64,000 nt of DNA from Bacteroidales bacterium (GTDB lineage: Bacteria; Bacteroidota; Bacteroidia; Bacteroidales; CG2-30-32-10): NCBI GenBank assembly GCA_035353855.1, contig DAOQAK010000006.1, forward strand, positions 26,357-90,356, read 5' to 3'. A program made the translations under genes and the position numbers. Under the pieces are notes generated by a model. The model was given only the letters and a program-made list of their open reading frames with translations. It ran no database searches and was not told the origin of the DNA. Below, piece by piece: positions 7,696-19,570 of the stretch (its first letter is position 1; each line of letters begins with the position of its first letter).

Positions 7696-9549
7696 TTAGT
7701 TCTCCTTTAATATTTTTGCAAATTCTTCTTTTAATTCATTAACGGTAAAGGGCAATCCCTGAATTTTATTATATTGATGATATGGAATTTCGGGGAAATT
7801 AATTTTCAGATATTTTACAAACTGACCGAGATTAAGTTCACACACAACAATTTTTTTGAAATTCTTAAGTATGTCTTTGGTATTTTTCGGTAGTGGGGAA
7901 ATATTCCTGAAATGTGCTAGGCTAACCGATTTTCCTTCATCCTGCATTTCTTTCACCGCAGCTAAAACCGATCCATAGCTTCCTCCCCAGCTCACTACGA
8001 GTAAATCACCTTTTGCATCGCCAACAAGTTTTTGTTCGGGAATAAAATCTGCAATTTTTTCAACTTTTTTCTCGCGAAGATGGCTCATTAATTCATGATT
8101 TGAAGGATCCATTGAAACGGAACCTATACCATCTAACTTTTCCAGTCCGCCAACCCTGTGACGTAAACCTTCGGTTCCCGGTAAAGCCCATTTTCTTACC
8201 AGTGTTTCCTTGTCTCTTTTAAAAGGCTGATAATCGGGATCATTAGGTTTTGCAACAGGAGGATTGATTTTAGGCAGATCTTTTACTTGAGGAATTTTAA
8301 ATACTTCCGAACCCTGACCTATATATCCATCAGTAAGAACAATAGCCGGAGTCATATGTTCCATAGAAAGTTTTGCTCCTTCATAAGCAGCATAAAAACA
8401 ATCGGCAGGACTTGAAGCAGCAACAATAATCAAAGGACCTTCGCCATTACGTCCATATAAAGCCTGGAGTAAATCGGATTGTTCCGATTTTGTTGGTAAT
8501 CCTGTAGAAGGACCACCACGTTGTACATTCACGATAACGAGTGGAAGTTCAGTCATTACAGCCAGTCCGATTGCTTCCGATTTTAATGAAAGTCCAGGAC
8601 CTGATGTGGTAGTACAAGCCATTGAACCGGTAAAACTGGCGCCAATAGCTGAACATATACCTGCAATTTCATCTTCTGCCTGGAAAACTTTTGCACCTAA
8701 TGATTTGTGTTGTGCAAGCTCCATCAGGATTTCAGTTGCAGGAGTAATAGGATAAGAACCCAGGAATAACGGACGTCCTGAATTCTCTGAAGCTGCAAGT
8801 AAACCCCATGCAGTAGCAACATTTCCGGTAATATTACGAAATTTGCCTTTATCTGTTTTTGTGGTAGCAGGAACTTTAAATGTAGAATGAATAATTTCAA
8901 GGGTTTCTGCAAAATTGTAACCGGCCCTGATAACTGCTTTATTCACTTCAATCATCTGGGGTTTTTTCTTGAATTTCCTTTCAAAGAATTCATCTGTAGT
9001 TTTGAAATCACGATTAAAAAGGAAATATGTTATGCCTAATGCAAACATATTTCTTGTTTTGCCTGCTGTTTTATTATCAATGCCTTTATCTTTAACTGTA
9101 GCTAAGGTCAAAGAAGTTATAGGAGCTTTTATCAGCTTGTACTCATTAAGACTTCCATCTTCAAGCGGGTTATTCTTATAACCGGCTATTTTAATGTTTT
9201 TTTCATCAAAGGTATCGGCATCAACTACAATGGTTGCACCTTTCTTTGCCCATTTCAGGTTTGCCTTCAGTGAAGCAGCATTCATTGCTACCAGCACATC
9301 AGCCAAATCGCCCGATGAGTGAATCTTACTATTACTTATACGTGCCTGAAAACCGGAAACACCTGCAATAGTATTATGTGGTGCCCTTATTTCGGCAGGA
9401 TAATCAGGGAACGTAGCTATAGCGTTTCCTGCTAAAGCAGCTGCATCAGCAAAAAGATTGCCCGAAAGCTGCATTCCATCACCCGAATCGCCTGCAAAAC
9501 GAATAACTGCATCGTGCAACTCAACTACCGTATTTTCTTTTTTTGACAT
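7696..9549 (-). CDS. korA: 2-oxoacid:ferredoxin oxidoreductase, fused gamma-alpha subunit
   Basis: A 617-residue fusion typical of KorA. Residues ~12-190 are the gamma domain (IRFAGDSGDGMQLSGNLFAD, FPDYPAEIRAPHNTIAGVSG). From ~243 comes the alpha/pyrimidine-binding domain (GNVATAWGLLAAS, GSYPITPATEILMELAQ, QAEDEIAGICSAIGASFTGS), and the C-terminal part (VVSWGGSYGSVLAAVKEM) is the domain II region. With KorB it makes acyl-CoA plus reduced ferredoxin; the small ferredoxin gene transcribed divergently next door is a plausible electron acceptor. A -7 box lies about 80 bases upstream of the start. Confidence 0.92.
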   Translation of the reverse strand: MSKKENTVVELHDAVIRFAGDSGDGMQLSGNLFADAAALAGNAIATFPDYPAEIRAPHNTIAGVSGFQARISNSKIHSSGDLADVLVAMNAASLKANLKWAKKGATIVVDADTFDEKNIKIAGYKNNPLEDGSLNEYKLIKAPITSLTLATVKDKGIDNKTAGKTRNMFALGITYFLFNRDFKTTDEFFERKFKKKPQMIEVNKAVIRAGYNFAETLEIIHSTFKVPATTKTDKGKFRNITGNVATAWGLLAASENSGRPLFLGSYPITPATEILMELAQHKSLGAKVFQAEDEIAGICSAIGASFTGSMACTTTSGPGLSLKSEAIGLAVMTELPLVIVNVQRGGPSTGLPTKSEQSDLLQALYGRNGEGPLIIVAASSPADCFYAAYEGAKLSMEHMTPAIVLTDGYIGQGSEVFKIPQVKDLPKINPPVAKPNDPDYQPFKRDKETLVRKWALPGTEGLRHRVGGLEKLDGIGSVSMDPSNHELMSHLREKKVEKIADFIPEQKLVGDAKGDLLVVSWGGSYGSVLAAVKEMQDEGKSVSLAHFRNISPLPKNTKDILKNFKKIVVCELNLGQFVKYLKINFPEIPYHQYNKIQGLPFTVNELKEEFAKILKEN

Positions 9550-9628
9550 AATTATTTAGGGTTTTTAATTTGTTGCGAAATTAAAGAGATTTTAATTCAT
9601 TATCTCCTTGAATACTATAAATTTTTCG

Positions 9629-9636
9629 CAAAGGTA
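9629..9636 (-). promoter_or_regulatory. -7 promoter element for korAB
   Basis: CAAAGGTA on the plus strand reads TACCTTTG on the minus strand, a match to the Bacteroidota TAnnTTTG consensus. No clear -33 TTTG at the right distance was seen. Confidence 0.5.
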
Positions 9637-9781
9637 TTTGTTAATTGAATAACAATAAAAAAAAATCTGTGTTTTTTTTAAATAAATCATTTATACATCA
9701 TATGTTTCAAGAGATATAAACATATATATACTATTTAAATATTTTTCTTTTTTTATTAAAATAAATTTTTTTACAACTTTT

Positions 9782-9814
9782 TTTGCAACTATATAAATAA
9801 TCCAAATATATTTG
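9782..9814 (+). promoter_or_regulatory. Promoter of the ferredoxin gene
   Basis: TTTG at 9782-9785 and TATATTTG at 9807-9814, separated by 21 bases, match the Bacteroidota -33/-7 promoter. The start codon is 31 bases further on. Confidence 0.7.
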
Positions 9815-9845
9815 CACCTGAATATAAACTTTAAAACTTACTAAA

Positions 9846-10013
9846 ATGGCTTATAAAATTGGTGACGATTGTACTGCATGCGGCACATGTAAAGATGAAT
9901 GCCCTGTTGAAGCAATATCTGAAGGCGACATCTATAAAATTGATCCTGATGTTTGCACAGATTGTGGCGCTTGCGCTGATGTTTGTCCTGTTGAATGCAT
10001 TAAACCGGAATAA
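9846..10013 (+). CDS. 2[4Fe-4S] ferredoxin
   Basis: A 55-residue protein starting MAYKIGDDCTACGTC. It has two classical CxxCxxCxxxCP motifs: C9, C12, C15, C19-P and C37, C40, C43, C47-P, with an extra Cys at 51. The two halves are similar (DxCTxCGxC), the hallmark of clostridial-type low-potential ferredoxins. It likely carries electrons from KorAB and similar enzymes in the cytoplasm. It is preceded by a good promoter and followed by a strong terminator, so it is its own transcription unit. It is short and a longer frame (9859-10113) overlaps it, so it could easily be missed. Confidence 0.95.
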   Translation: MAYKIGDDCTACGTCKDECPVEAISEGDIYKIDPDVCTDCGACADVCPVECIKPE

Positions 10014-10058
10014 TACATCGGAAAAAATTAATTCCGAAGATTCGGAACAGAATTTACC

Positions 10059-10085
10059 AAACATCCCGCAATTTGCGGGATGTTT
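10059..10085 (+). terminator. Terminator of the ferredoxin gene
   Basis: AAACATCCCGCA-ATT-TGCGGGATGTTT, a perfect 12-bp stem with a 3-base loop. A second, smaller hairpin (TTCCGAA-GA-TTCGGAA, 10032-10047) lies between it and the stop codon. Confidence 0.85.
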
Positions 10086-10126
10086 GTGTTATATAGAATC
10101 ATTGATACGGTAATAATATATCATAC

Positions 10127-10894
10127 ATGCTGACTCAAAACCAGATAAAATTCGTTCGTTCGCTGCATTTGAAAAAGTTTCGTGATGAACAAAGGCAATT
10201 TATTGCTGAAGGTCCAAAAATAATTAATGACATCATTGAAAAAGGATTACCTGTAGTTTCATTGTTTGCAAAAAATGAATGGCTGGATAAAAATACTGAA
10301 ACCATAAGTAAAAACAATATCAACTATTTTGAAGTTAACGATAAGGAACTGGAACGTATCAGCTGCCTTAGTACTCCCAACCAGGTTCTGGCTGTATTAG
10401 ATTACTTTCCTGGTAAAACTTTTTCAATAAAATCATTTTCAGGAATAACTTTAATACTCGATGGAATCAGCGACCCGGGGAATTTTGGTACGATTATCAG
10501 AACAGCCGACTGGTTTGGTATTACAAACATAATATGTTCTGAAAATTGTGTGGAGTTATATAATCCAAAAGTAATCCAGGCTACCATGGGTTCATTTTTA
10601 AGAACAACCATATATTATACAAACCTCGAAAAATTTCTTTCTATAAATAAAGGCAATGCTTATGTTTATGGCGCTTATATGATAGGTGAGCCATTATACA
10701 ATGCCACAAAAAAGGAAAACCCGATTATCATTATTGGAAGTGAATCGAAAGGGATATCACCCGAATTAGAAAAATATATCAATATAAAGATTGCAATTCC
10801 ACTACAGAATAAAGCAGAAACAACACATGCGGAATCGCTGAATGCATCTATCGCTACGGCGTTGATTTGTTACGAATTTACAAAACAGCAATAA
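10127..10894 (+). CDS. TrmH-family RNA 2'-O-methyltransferase
   Basis: A SpoU/TrmH-class SAM-dependent methyltransferase that methylates the 2'-hydroxyl of a nucleotide in tRNA or rRNA. The N-terminal substrate-binding part is RSLHLKKFRDEQRQFIAEGP. The three SPOUT motifs are clear: DPGNFGTIIRTADWFG (motif 1), IIIGSESKGISPE (motif 2) and AESLNASIATALICYE (motif 3), which form the knotted cofactor site. At 255 residues it has normal size for the RlmB/TsnR-like branch. It converges on yidC with a 6-base gap. The exact target nucleotide cannot be assigned. Confidence 0.9.
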   Translation: MLTQNQIKFVRSLHLKKFRDEQRQFIAEGPKIINDIIEKGLPVVSLFAKNEWLDKNTETISKNNINYFEVNDKELERISCLSTPNQVLAVLDYFPGKTFSIKSFSGITLILDGISDPGNFGTIIRTADWFGITNIICSENCVELYNPKVIQATMGSFLRTTIYYTNLEKFLSINKGNAYVYGAYMIGEPLYNATKKENPIIIIGSESKGISPELEKYINIKIAIPLQNKAETTHAESLNASIATALICYEFTKQQ

Positions 10895-10900
10895 GAACAA

Positions 10901-12832
10901 TTATCTTTTTGGCGGATTATATCCACGTTGTTTGGCCATCTCTTCAAGTCTTTTCTGAAACCCGGATTTTTTTCGTGTACTCGATTTCCTTTTGTTTTCC
11001 TGTATTCTTGCATGTATTTTTTCTTCATTAATGGTTTTGCGGATAATCCACATCTGAAGGAAGGTAAACATGTTTGCAAGGAAATAATAATAATTAAGTC
11101 CGGCTGAAAAATCGTTTAGTATTCCAAGAAACATTATGGGCATGGCATAGGTCATGAATTTCATTCCGGGCATCTGTTGCTGGGTTCCCATTAACTGGTT
11201 ATTCAACCTGGTATATATAATTGTTGAAATCGTCATAAGAAGACAGAATAAACTTATATGATCGCCATAAAAAGGAATCTTAAAACCAAAATCATAAATG
11301 GAATCATATGATGACAGGTCGGTTGCCCATAAAAAGCTTTGTTGCCTAAGTTCAATAGAAGCCGGGAAAAACCTGAATAATGCAATAAGAATAGGCATTT
11401 GCAGTAACATGGGAACGCAACCCGCCATTGGATTCACCCCGGCTTTTTTATATAAAGCCATTGTAGCTTGCTGGCGTTCCATCGCTTTTTCTTTTGGGAT
11501 CTTATTGTTTATTTCATCAATTTCCGGTTTCAGTACACGCATCTTTGCCCCTGAAAGATATGTTTTATATGCAATCGGAAATAACACTATCTTTAAAATT
11601 ATTGTAAGAATTAGAATAATGATACCATAGCTTATTCCTGTATTTTCAAGCCAGTTAAAAATAGGAATAACAGCGAATCGGTTTATCCATCCAAGAATAT
11701 AAGGAGAACTCCATCCTAATGGTATCTGTCTTTCCAGGTCAAGATCGTATTTGCGTAATGTTTTATAATGGTTAGGACCAAAGTACATACGCATTGGGAA
11801 TGATTGCAACGATTTATTATCAACAGGTACCGTAAGTGTTGAAGTACATGATTTATTAAATTTTGCAGTATCGCTCATATTGGTAGCTATTTTCCCATTC
11901 AGGAATCCGTTATCAGCAATCATTACAGAAGAAAAGAACTGTTGCTTATATCCTATCCAGGAAATTTTTGTTTTTAAATCTTTTGAATCGCTTTTGGTTT
12001 CTGATAAATAATCAACTTCATCTTCGTAATACTTATAATAAATAGTTGAAGAAGCACGTTCTGTTTTTAAACTTTTTTCCAGTTGATTCAGGTTCATGTT
12101 CCAGTTTAAATCCATTGAACTTTGACTGGCGGTAATTATTTCGCCCATTCCAACCAGGTTGATACTGGTTTTTATCATATACTCATTTGCAGGGATGGTG
12201 TAACAAAGTTCAATATATTTACTTCTGTCGGGATTAACAGCTGAATCAGGGAACAGGCGCATAGCAATTTTTACAGAATCATTTCCGCTTAATTTTATAC
12301 TGTCCTTTCCGTTGAATTTCTTTGTTAAAATTGAAGCAGAATAATTCAGTTCTGAAGTGTTAATTACCCTGTTATCGGCATAAAATTTCAAACCAAAAAG
12401 TGAAGAATCAGAATGATATAATACAATAGGTTTTTTATCAAAGGTTTTATAATTTTTAAGTTGTATATAACAAATGCCTCCGCCAAAAGTGTTAAATTTA
12501 AATTTTGCAATTTCATTTTCAACGATAATTGTTTTCTTTTCACCTTGTGCCGAACCTGCAAATATTCCCAGTTCATCTTTTTGTTTTACAGAAACAGATG
12601 AATCGTTGGATGTTTTTACTGAACCGGTATCCGTTTTTAATGAATCACTTTTCAGTTTTTTTATCTTACTTTCGGCAACTGCGATCGAGTCGTTTTTCTT
12701 TAACGCTAAAGCAATCGAATCCTGTTCATGCTGCCTTTTTTTTATTTCCGCTTCGGAAGGACGATTGATATAACTGAAAATGGCCATTATTCCAATGATC
12801 AAAACCAGGCCTATGATTGTATTTTTATTCAT
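10901..12832 (-). CDS. yidC: Membrane protein insertase YidC
   Basis: YidC inserts and folds inner-membrane proteins, alone or with SecYEG. The N-terminal segment (NTIIGLVLIIGIMAIFSYI) is the first transmembrane helix. The large periplasmic domain follows, with low-complexity Ser/Asp/Lys sequence to about residue 90. The conserved five-helix insertase domain starts near residue 385 (FNWLENTGISYGIIILILTI) and includes GVNPMAGCVPMLLQMPILIA and NYYYFLANMFTFLQMWIIRK. The C-terminal tail is basic (KRKSSTRKKSGFQKR), as in ribosome-contacting YidC tails. Length 643 residues is usual for Bacteroidota. Confidence 0.95.
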   Translation of the reverse strand: MNKNTIIGLVLIIGIMAIFSYINRPSEAEIKKRQHEQDSIALALKKNDSIAVAESKIKKLKSDSLKTDTGSVKTSNDSSVSVKQKDELGIFAGSAQGEKKTIIVENEIAKFKFNTFGGGICYIQLKNYKTFDKKPIVLYHSDSSLFGLKFYADNRVINTSELNYSASILTKKFNGKDSIKLSGNDSVKIAMRLFPDSAVNPDRSKYIELCYTIPANEYMIKTSINLVGMGEIITASQSSMDLNWNMNLNQLEKSLKTERASSTIYYKYYEDEVDYLSETKSDSKDLKTKISWIGYKQQFFSSVMIADNGFLNGKIATNMSDTAKFNKSCTSTLTVPVDNKSLQSFPMRMYFGPNHYKTLRKYDLDLERQIPLGWSSPYILGWINRFAVIPIFNWLENTGISYGIIILILTIILKIVLFPIAYKTYLSGAKMRVLKPEIDEINNKIPKEKAMERQQATMALYKKAGVNPMAGCVPMLLQMPILIALFRFFPASIELRQQSFLWATDLSSYDSIYDFGFKIPFYGDHISLFCLLMTISTIIYTRLNNQLMGTQQQMPGMKFMTYAMPIMFLGILNDFSAGLNYYYFLANMFTFLQMWIIRKTINEEKIHARIQENKRKSSTRKKSGFQKRLEEMAKQRGYNPPKR

Positions 12833-12854
12833 TTATTATATTTTTTTGAGTGGG

Positions 12855-12885
12855 CAAAGATAAGGGTTTTACCAAACCTGACAAA
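12855..12885 (-). promoter_or_regulatory. Promoter of yidC
   Basis: On the minus strand TTTG (12882-12885) and TATCTTTG (12855-12862) are separated by 19 bases, a full match to the Bacteroidota promoter. The -7 box is 22 bases from the start codon. Confidence 0.75.
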
Positions 12886-13062
12886 CTAATCATATTCCAA
12901 ATACATTTGTAACCGATACCGAAAAGTTTGACGCTACAAGTGCAAAATCATTTCTATTAAAAAATTTCATATTCATTAAAAGTGGGAATAAAATAGGTGT
13001 AACCCGCTCTGGTCATGTTTTACAAAATTTGTATGAACGAATATTTAATGTCAGAAAAATAT

Positions 13063-15008
<1,946 letters not shown>

Positions 15009-15983
15009 ATGGAAACCTTCAGAACTGTTTTTGACATTCCCGAATCGGAAAGTAAAATAAATTATTTGACGAAAAGTATTTTTATTGGCTCATGTTTTAC
15101 AGAAAGTATTGGGAATTACCTGAAAGAACTGAAATTCCCAACTATAGTCAACCCGTTCGGAATTGTTTATAATCCAATTTCTATCATTAACTCTATCAAA
15201 TTTTTATTGGGCGAAAAAAAATTCTCTGAAAAAGATCTGAACTTTTATAATGATGTTTGGTTCAGTTTTTACCATCACAGCCGTTTTTCCGATACCGATA
15301 AAAAAAAATGTTTAGAAAAAATAAATGAGACCATTCACGCTTCGTCAGAAGGATTAAAGCAAACCGAATTTATATTTATCACTTTTGGTACATCATTTAT
15401 TTATACGCACAGGGAAAAAAATATTATTGTTAACAATTGTCACAAACTCCCTTCAGATACATTTACCAAATCATTACTTAATGCAGAAAGAATTTTTTCA
15501 GAATACAGTGAATATATAAGCAAACTAAAAGCTGCAAACCCTTCCCTGAAAATTATTTTTACTGTAAGCCCTGTACGCCACATAAATGATGGCATTATTG
15601 AGAATCAGCTTAGCAAATCAATATTATTTGTAGCAGTACATAAAATAATTGAAAAATTCAATAATTGTTTTTATTTTCCCGCATATGAAATAATGATGGA
15701 TGAATTGAGGGATTACAGATTTTACGCCAGTGATATGATTCATCCGAACGAAACTGCAATTGAATATATTCGGAATCGATTCTCGGAAACTTATATTGAT
15801 GCATCTTCCCGTGATATTATGTGTGAAATAAATAAACTGGTGCAGGCAAAAAATCATAAAGCATTTTTCCCTAAAACAGCTGATTTTGATAAGTTCATGA
15901 AAAAATATTTACAAAAAGTATCGGACTTAAAGAAGAAATTTTCTTATCTCGATTTAAAAGAATTTGAAGAATATTTTAAATAA
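15009..15983 (+). CDS. GSCFA domain protein (SGNH-hydrolase-like)
   Basis: The N-terminus contains the family signature IFIGSCFTESIGNYLKEL, where the GSCF(T/A) block carries the predicted nucleophile Ser. Further on are NPFGIVYNPISI and a C-terminal block SDMIHPNETAIEYI, with the D-x-x-H of an SGNH-type hydrolase. The protein is 324 residues, usual for the family. There is no signal peptide, so it is probably cytoplasmic. GSCFA proteins are common in Bacteroidota but the substrate is unknown. It converges on rpoD across a shared bidirectional terminator. Confidence 0.88.
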   Translation: METFRTVFDIPESESKINYLTKSIFIGSCFTESIGNYLKELKFPTIVNPFGIVYNPISIINSIKFLLGEKKFSEKDLNFYNDVWFSFYHHSRFSDTDKKKCLEKINETIHASSEGLKQTEFIFITFGTSFIYTHREKNIIVNNCHKLPSDTFTKSLLNAERIFSEYSEYISKLKAANPSLKIIFTVSPVRHINDGIIENQLSKSILFVAVHKIIEKFNNCFYFPAYEIMMDELRDYRFYASDMIHPNETAIEYIRNRFSETYIDASSRDIMCEINKLVQAKNHKAFFPKTADFDKFMKKYLQKVSDLKKKFSYLDLKEFEEYFK

Positions 15984-16023
15984 TAAAAACACAAGTTTAT
16001 AAAAAATTTTAGCTCTTCAATAA

Positions 16024-16050
16024 AAAAGGGAGCTAAATTCGCTCCCTTTT
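16024..16050. terminator. Bidirectional terminator between the GSCFA gene and rpoD
   Basis: AAAAGGGAGC-TAAATTC-GCTCCCTTTT, a perfect 10-bp stem. T-runs on both strands allow it to end both converging transcripts. Confidence 0.85.
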
Positions 16051-16055
16051 ATTTT

Positions 16056-16922
16056 TTATTGACATAAATAACTTTTCAGCAATTTGCTTCGTGAAGTATG
16101 TTTCAATCGGCGAATAGCTTTTTCTTTTATCTGTCTTACTCTTTCCCTTGTCAGATCGAACTTTGCACCGATTTCATCAAGGGTAAGCCCATGACTAATT
16201 CCTATACCGAAATATAATTTAATAATATCGCGTTCACGTTCAGTAAGTGTAGATAATGAACGTTCAATTTCTTTTGAAAGCGATTCAAAAATCAAACCTT
16301 TGTCGGTATTTGGAGTTTCATCGCCTGAATATACATCCAGAAAACTAATATCCTCGCCCGGAATTATTGGTGCATCAACCGAAAAATGACGTGTATTTAT
16401 TTTCATTGCATCAACAACTTTTTCTTCAGGTAAATCAAGCGATTCAGCAATCTCATCGGCTGAAGGCAAGCGTTCATATAGTTGTTCCAGGCGTGAAACT
16501 TCTTTTGAAATTTTATTTAATGATCCCACCTGGTTCAAAGGTAAACGGATAATTCTGGCTTGTTCGGCAAGAGCCTGTAATATGGATTGACGAATCCACC
16601 AAACAGCATACGAGATGAATTTAAATCCCCTGGTTTCATCAAAACGCTGAGCTGCTTTTATTAAACCAAGGTTTCCTTCATTTATCAGGTCAGGTAAACT
16701 AAGGCCCTGGTTTTGGTATTGTTTTGCTACTGATACAACAAAACGTAAATTTGCTTTGGCTAATTTTTCAAGAGCCTTCTGGTCGCCGGCTTTAATTTTT
16801 TGTGCCAGTAAAACTTCTTCTTCCGCAGTAATTAATTCTTCCCTTCCTATCTCTGATAAATACCTGTCTAATGAAGCCGTTTCACGGTTTGTAATTGATT
16901 TTGTTATTTTAAGTTGTCGCAT
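16056..16922 (-). CDS. rpoD: Primary RNA polymerase sigma factor
   Basis: Group 1 sigma-70 of the short Bacteroidota type (288 residues, no extended region 1.1). Region 1.2 reads [20 protein letters not shown]. Region 2 has [18 protein letters not shown] and then [20 protein letters not shown], followed by [20 protein letters not shown] for -10 recognition. Region 4.2 has [20 protein letters not shown] with the helix-turn-helix. This factor reads the TAnnTTTG promoters seen across the window. A TACTTTTG -7 box lies upstream of its own gene. Confidence 0.95.
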   Translation of the reverse strand: MRQLKITKSITNRETASLDRYLSEIGREELITAEEEVLLAQKIKAGDQKALEKLAKANLRFVVSVAKQYQNQGLSLPDLINEGNLGLIKAAQRFDETRGFKFISYAVWWIRQSILQALAEQARIIRLPLNQVGSLNKISKEVSRLEQLYERLPSADEIAESLDLPEEKVVDAMKINTRHFSVDAPIIPGEDISFLDVYSGDETPNTDKGLIFESLSKEIERSLSTLTERERDIIKLYFGIGISHGLTLDEIGAKFDLTRERVRQIKEKAIRRLKHTSRSKLLKSYLCQ

Positions 16923-16990
16923 ATATCCCTTCCTCTATTTCTTGTCTAAACTACCTCAATATCGTGGTTCTTTTTTCTTAAAAAGAATTG

Positions 16991-16998
16991 CAAAAGTA
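16991..16998 (-). promoter_or_regulatory. -7 promoter element for rpoD
   Basis: CAAAAGTA on the plus strand reads TACTTTTG on the minus strand and matches TAnnTTTG, 69 bases before the start codon. The -33 box is not obvious. Confidence 0.5.
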
Positions 16999-17091
16999 CT
17001 ATATTTTTTTTGATATATTAATAATAATTTTTCATAAAATAAATTAACATCTCAATTATACTGAAAAGCAAGATTTTACAATATAGAAAAC

Positions 17092-18552
17092 TTACATTCC
17101 AAAACCATAATATGCATGCATTCCGTTTGAATAAATTCCTTCAATCAACACACCACCTTTTTTTTCTTTTAAAGCTGTTTTTAAATCATCAAGAGTTTTT
17201 ATCTGTTTCTGGTCAATTTTAGTAATGATAAATCCTTCACGTACACCTGCATTTTTCATCAATCCTGCATCAAGCTTCGAAACCTTTAATCCATTTTCTA
17301 TTCCTAATTCTTTTAATTCATCAGCAGAAAGTGTTTCAAAAGTTGCTCCTAATAATGTAGTAACGCTTTCTTCTTCGCTTTTTACTATTTCTGTAGTATT
17401 ATTTATATTTTTCAATTTAACAGAAATTTCTTTTTCTGCTTTATCCCTGATGTAAGTAACTTTAACCACATCACCCGGTCTGTGTGTAACTACAGCTTCC
17501 TGTAACTCGGAACCACTATTTATTTCTGCTGTACCAATTTTTGTAATCACATCACCCTTTAACAGACCGGCTTCTTCTGCTGCACCAGCATCAGCAAGCG
17601 ACGAAATACTGATTCCTTTTACTTTGCTTAAACCTTTTTCTTTAGCCAATTTACTATCTACTTCTTCATATGTAATACCAAGGTATGCACGCTGTACACT
17701 TTTGTATTTAACAAAATCATCAACGACTTTTTTTACGATATTTACAGGTATGGCAAATGAATAACCTGAATACGAACCGGTATTTGAAGCAATGGCGGCA
17801 TTAACACCTATAAGTTCTCCTTTAGTATTTACTAGCGCACCTCCACTATTGCCAGGGTTTACAGCCGCATCTGTTTGAAGGAACGATTCGATAGAAGAAT
17901 TTTTTCCAAGAATATTTAAATTGCGTGCCTTTGCACTAATTATCCCGGCAGTAACGGTTGAAGTGAGGTTAAAAGGATTTCCAACAGCCAGCACCCATTC
18001 ACCAACTTTAACACTATCGGAATTCCCATAAGAAAGATAGGGTAAATCTTTTTCATCAATTTTTATTAAAGCCAGGTCGGTTCCGGGATCGGTACCTACA
18101 ATTTCCGCTTCATATGTTCTTTTATCATTCAAAGTAATTTCAATATAATTGGCATCCTGTACCACATGATTATTTGTTACAATGTAACCATCGGAAGTAA
18201 GGATAACACCGGAACCGGATATTTTTGCAGGCGAATAATAATTTTTTGAACCCCAGGGATCCCATGAACCTCCAAAAAAATCATCGTATACAGAACTCTT
18301 TTGCTGATATTCTGTTTTTATATGAACTACTGCATGTACTGAAAGTTCGGCAGCTTTAGTGAAATCGAGATTGGCAGGAATCACAACCGGAGATGATGAA
18401 GGAGCCTGCTGAAAATTATTGTTTTGAAATTCTTTTGCTGCCTGTGTTTTGTTTATCACATCAGTTTTGCTTACCAAATAGGATGTTGATACAGCAAACA
18501 ATCCGCCTGTAAAGGCAACCAACATAAAAGTCATAATTTTTTTTGCTTCCAT
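17092..18552 (-). CDS. DegP/HtrA-type periplasmic serine protease
   Basis: A 486-residue S1C-family protease and chaperone for misfolded envelope proteins. The N-terminus (IMTFMLVAFTGGLFAVSTSY) is a signal peptide or anchor. The catalytic triad is visible: H129 in IVTNNHVVQDAN, D159 in DPGTDLALIKID and S236 in NPGNSGGALVN. Two PDZ domains follow, around residues 295-385 (LGITYEEVDSKLAKEKGLS, GDVITKIGTAEI) and 395-486. The insert DDFFGGSWDPWGS before the protease core is similar to the LA loop of DegP-like enzymes. Called htrA/degQ-like; the exact paralogue name is not certain. Confidence 0.93.
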   Translation of the reverse strand: MEAKKIMTFMLVAFTGGLFAVSTSYLVSKTDVINKTQAAKEFQNNNFQQAPSSSPVVIPANLDFTKAAELSVHAVVHIKTEYQQKSSVYDDFFGGSWDPWGSKNYYSPAKISGSGVILTSDGYIVTNNHVVQDANYIEITLNDKRTYEAEIVGTDPGTDLALIKIDEKDLPYLSYGNSDSVKVGEWVLAVGNPFNLTSTVTAGIISAKARNLNILGKNSSIESFLQTDAAVNPGNSGGALVNTKGELIGVNAAIASNTGSYSGYSFAIPVNIVKKVVDDFVKYKSVQRAYLGITYEEVDSKLAKEKGLSKVKGISISSLADAGAAEEAGLLKGDVITKIGTAEINSGSELQEAVVTHRPGDVVKVTYIRDKAEKEISVKLKNINNTTEIVKSEEESVTTLLGATFETLSADELKELGIENGLKVSKLDAGLMKNAGVREGFIITKIDQKQIKTLDDLKTALKEKKGGVLIEGIYSNGMHAYYGFGM

Positions 18553-18738
18553 ATAAAATAATTTTTTTTTAAAACTCGCTTAGGTTATCAATTTTTATGC
18601 CTTGAAATATAAATGTCAGTATCGACAACCACTATATTTTCAAGGTATTTTCAAAAACGACAACATATTCATGATATTGTTAGTCCATTGTTAAAAATTG
18701 TTAAGCAATCTTATATCGCAAACTACTGCTATTTTTTA

Positions 18739-18746
18739 TACTTTTG
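18739..18746 (+). promoter_or_regulatory. -7 promoter element for the dapF/mltG gene group
   Basis: TACTTTTG matches TAnnTTTG, 38 bases before the start of the membrane-anchored protein. No good -33 box was found. Confidence 0.5.
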
Positions 18747-18784
18747 CAAATAAAATTTATCTGACAGCTTGTCATTAGCCTAAC

Positions 18785-19570
18785 ATGAAAAAAAATAAAA
18801 ATCGTTTTGCGTTTTTACTGGTAGGAATACTTATAGGGTTCCTGGTAGCATGGAGTATGATATGGTGGCAGGGAAGTTCAGGTGTCAGCAGAAATTTATT
18901 TAAAAATGTAAAAAACTATTTCAGCAATTTATTTAGCAACAACGACAAAGAAGATTACACGCTGATATCTGATAACAATACAGACAATAATAAATACAAA
19001 CCCGATCCACTACTCAATCCAAAACCTAAAACCGATTCTGTTTATTTCGATTCTACCGGTATTGACTTATCCAATCCGGATGCTCTTGATGAATTTCTCG
19101 CTATGTATAATGGGGAATTGCCCGATTCATCATTATTTGATTCTATTTTAAAAAATCAGAAAAATGTTGATATCAATAATTACAATGATAAATCATCCGG
19201 AGATATCAAGGTTAAAAAAGATAAACTCATCTATGCAAAATATTTTACAATTCCCGGCTTAGAAGAATTTTTCAGCAATGACAAAATAGATTCATTATTG
19301 ATCGATGAAAATGTTCATGAAAAAAGCAGCAACAAACTTCTTGTTGAATTCTGGAAATCACCAATAAATTATAAAGGTTATAAAACAAATAAAAACAAAC
19401 TGGTATTATTCGGTATTGATCAATTAAATATGATCTCATTTAAAATGCAGAATAAAATCCTTTATATGAAATATACTTCGGATTATTATCAGATCGACCG
19501 TTCGGTTGAATTCAAGTCGCTTATTCCACTTAATAATCCCAATATTATAAGTCAACTAAGTAACCGATGA
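18785..19570 (+). CDS. Membrane-anchored protein of unknown function
   Basis: A 261-residue protein not recognised as a known family. The N-terminus has one transmembrane segment (FAFLLVGILIGFLVAWSMIW) after a basic start, so the rest is probably periplasmic. Residues ~60-130 are Asp/Asn/Ser-rich and likely disordered, with LLNPKPKTDS and a DSSLFDSILKNQ stretch. The C-terminal ~100 residues look folded (EFWKSPINYKGYKTNKNKLV, DYYQIDRSVEFKSLIP). The stop overlaps the dapF start by 4 bases (ATGA), so the two are translationally coupled. Confidence 0.75.
   Translation: MKKNKNRFAFLLVGILIGFLVAWSMIWWQGSSGVSRNLFKNVKNYFSNLFSNNDKEDYTLISDNNTDNNKYKPDPLLNPKPKTDSVYFDSTGIDLSNPDALDEFLAMYNGELPDSSLFDSILKNQKNVDINNYNDKSSGDIKVKKDKLIYAKYFTIPGLEEFFSNDKIDSLLIDENVHEKSSNKLLVEFWKSPINYKGYKTNKNKLVLFGIDQLNMISFKMQNKILYMKYTSDYYQIDRSVEFKSLIPLNNPNIISQLSNR

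Noticed and set aside
9859..10113. An 84-codon frame over the ferredoxin
   Set aside because: The overlapping 55-codon frame encodes two perfect CxxCxxCxxxCP motifs and fits the promoter and terminator; the longer frame is a shadow.
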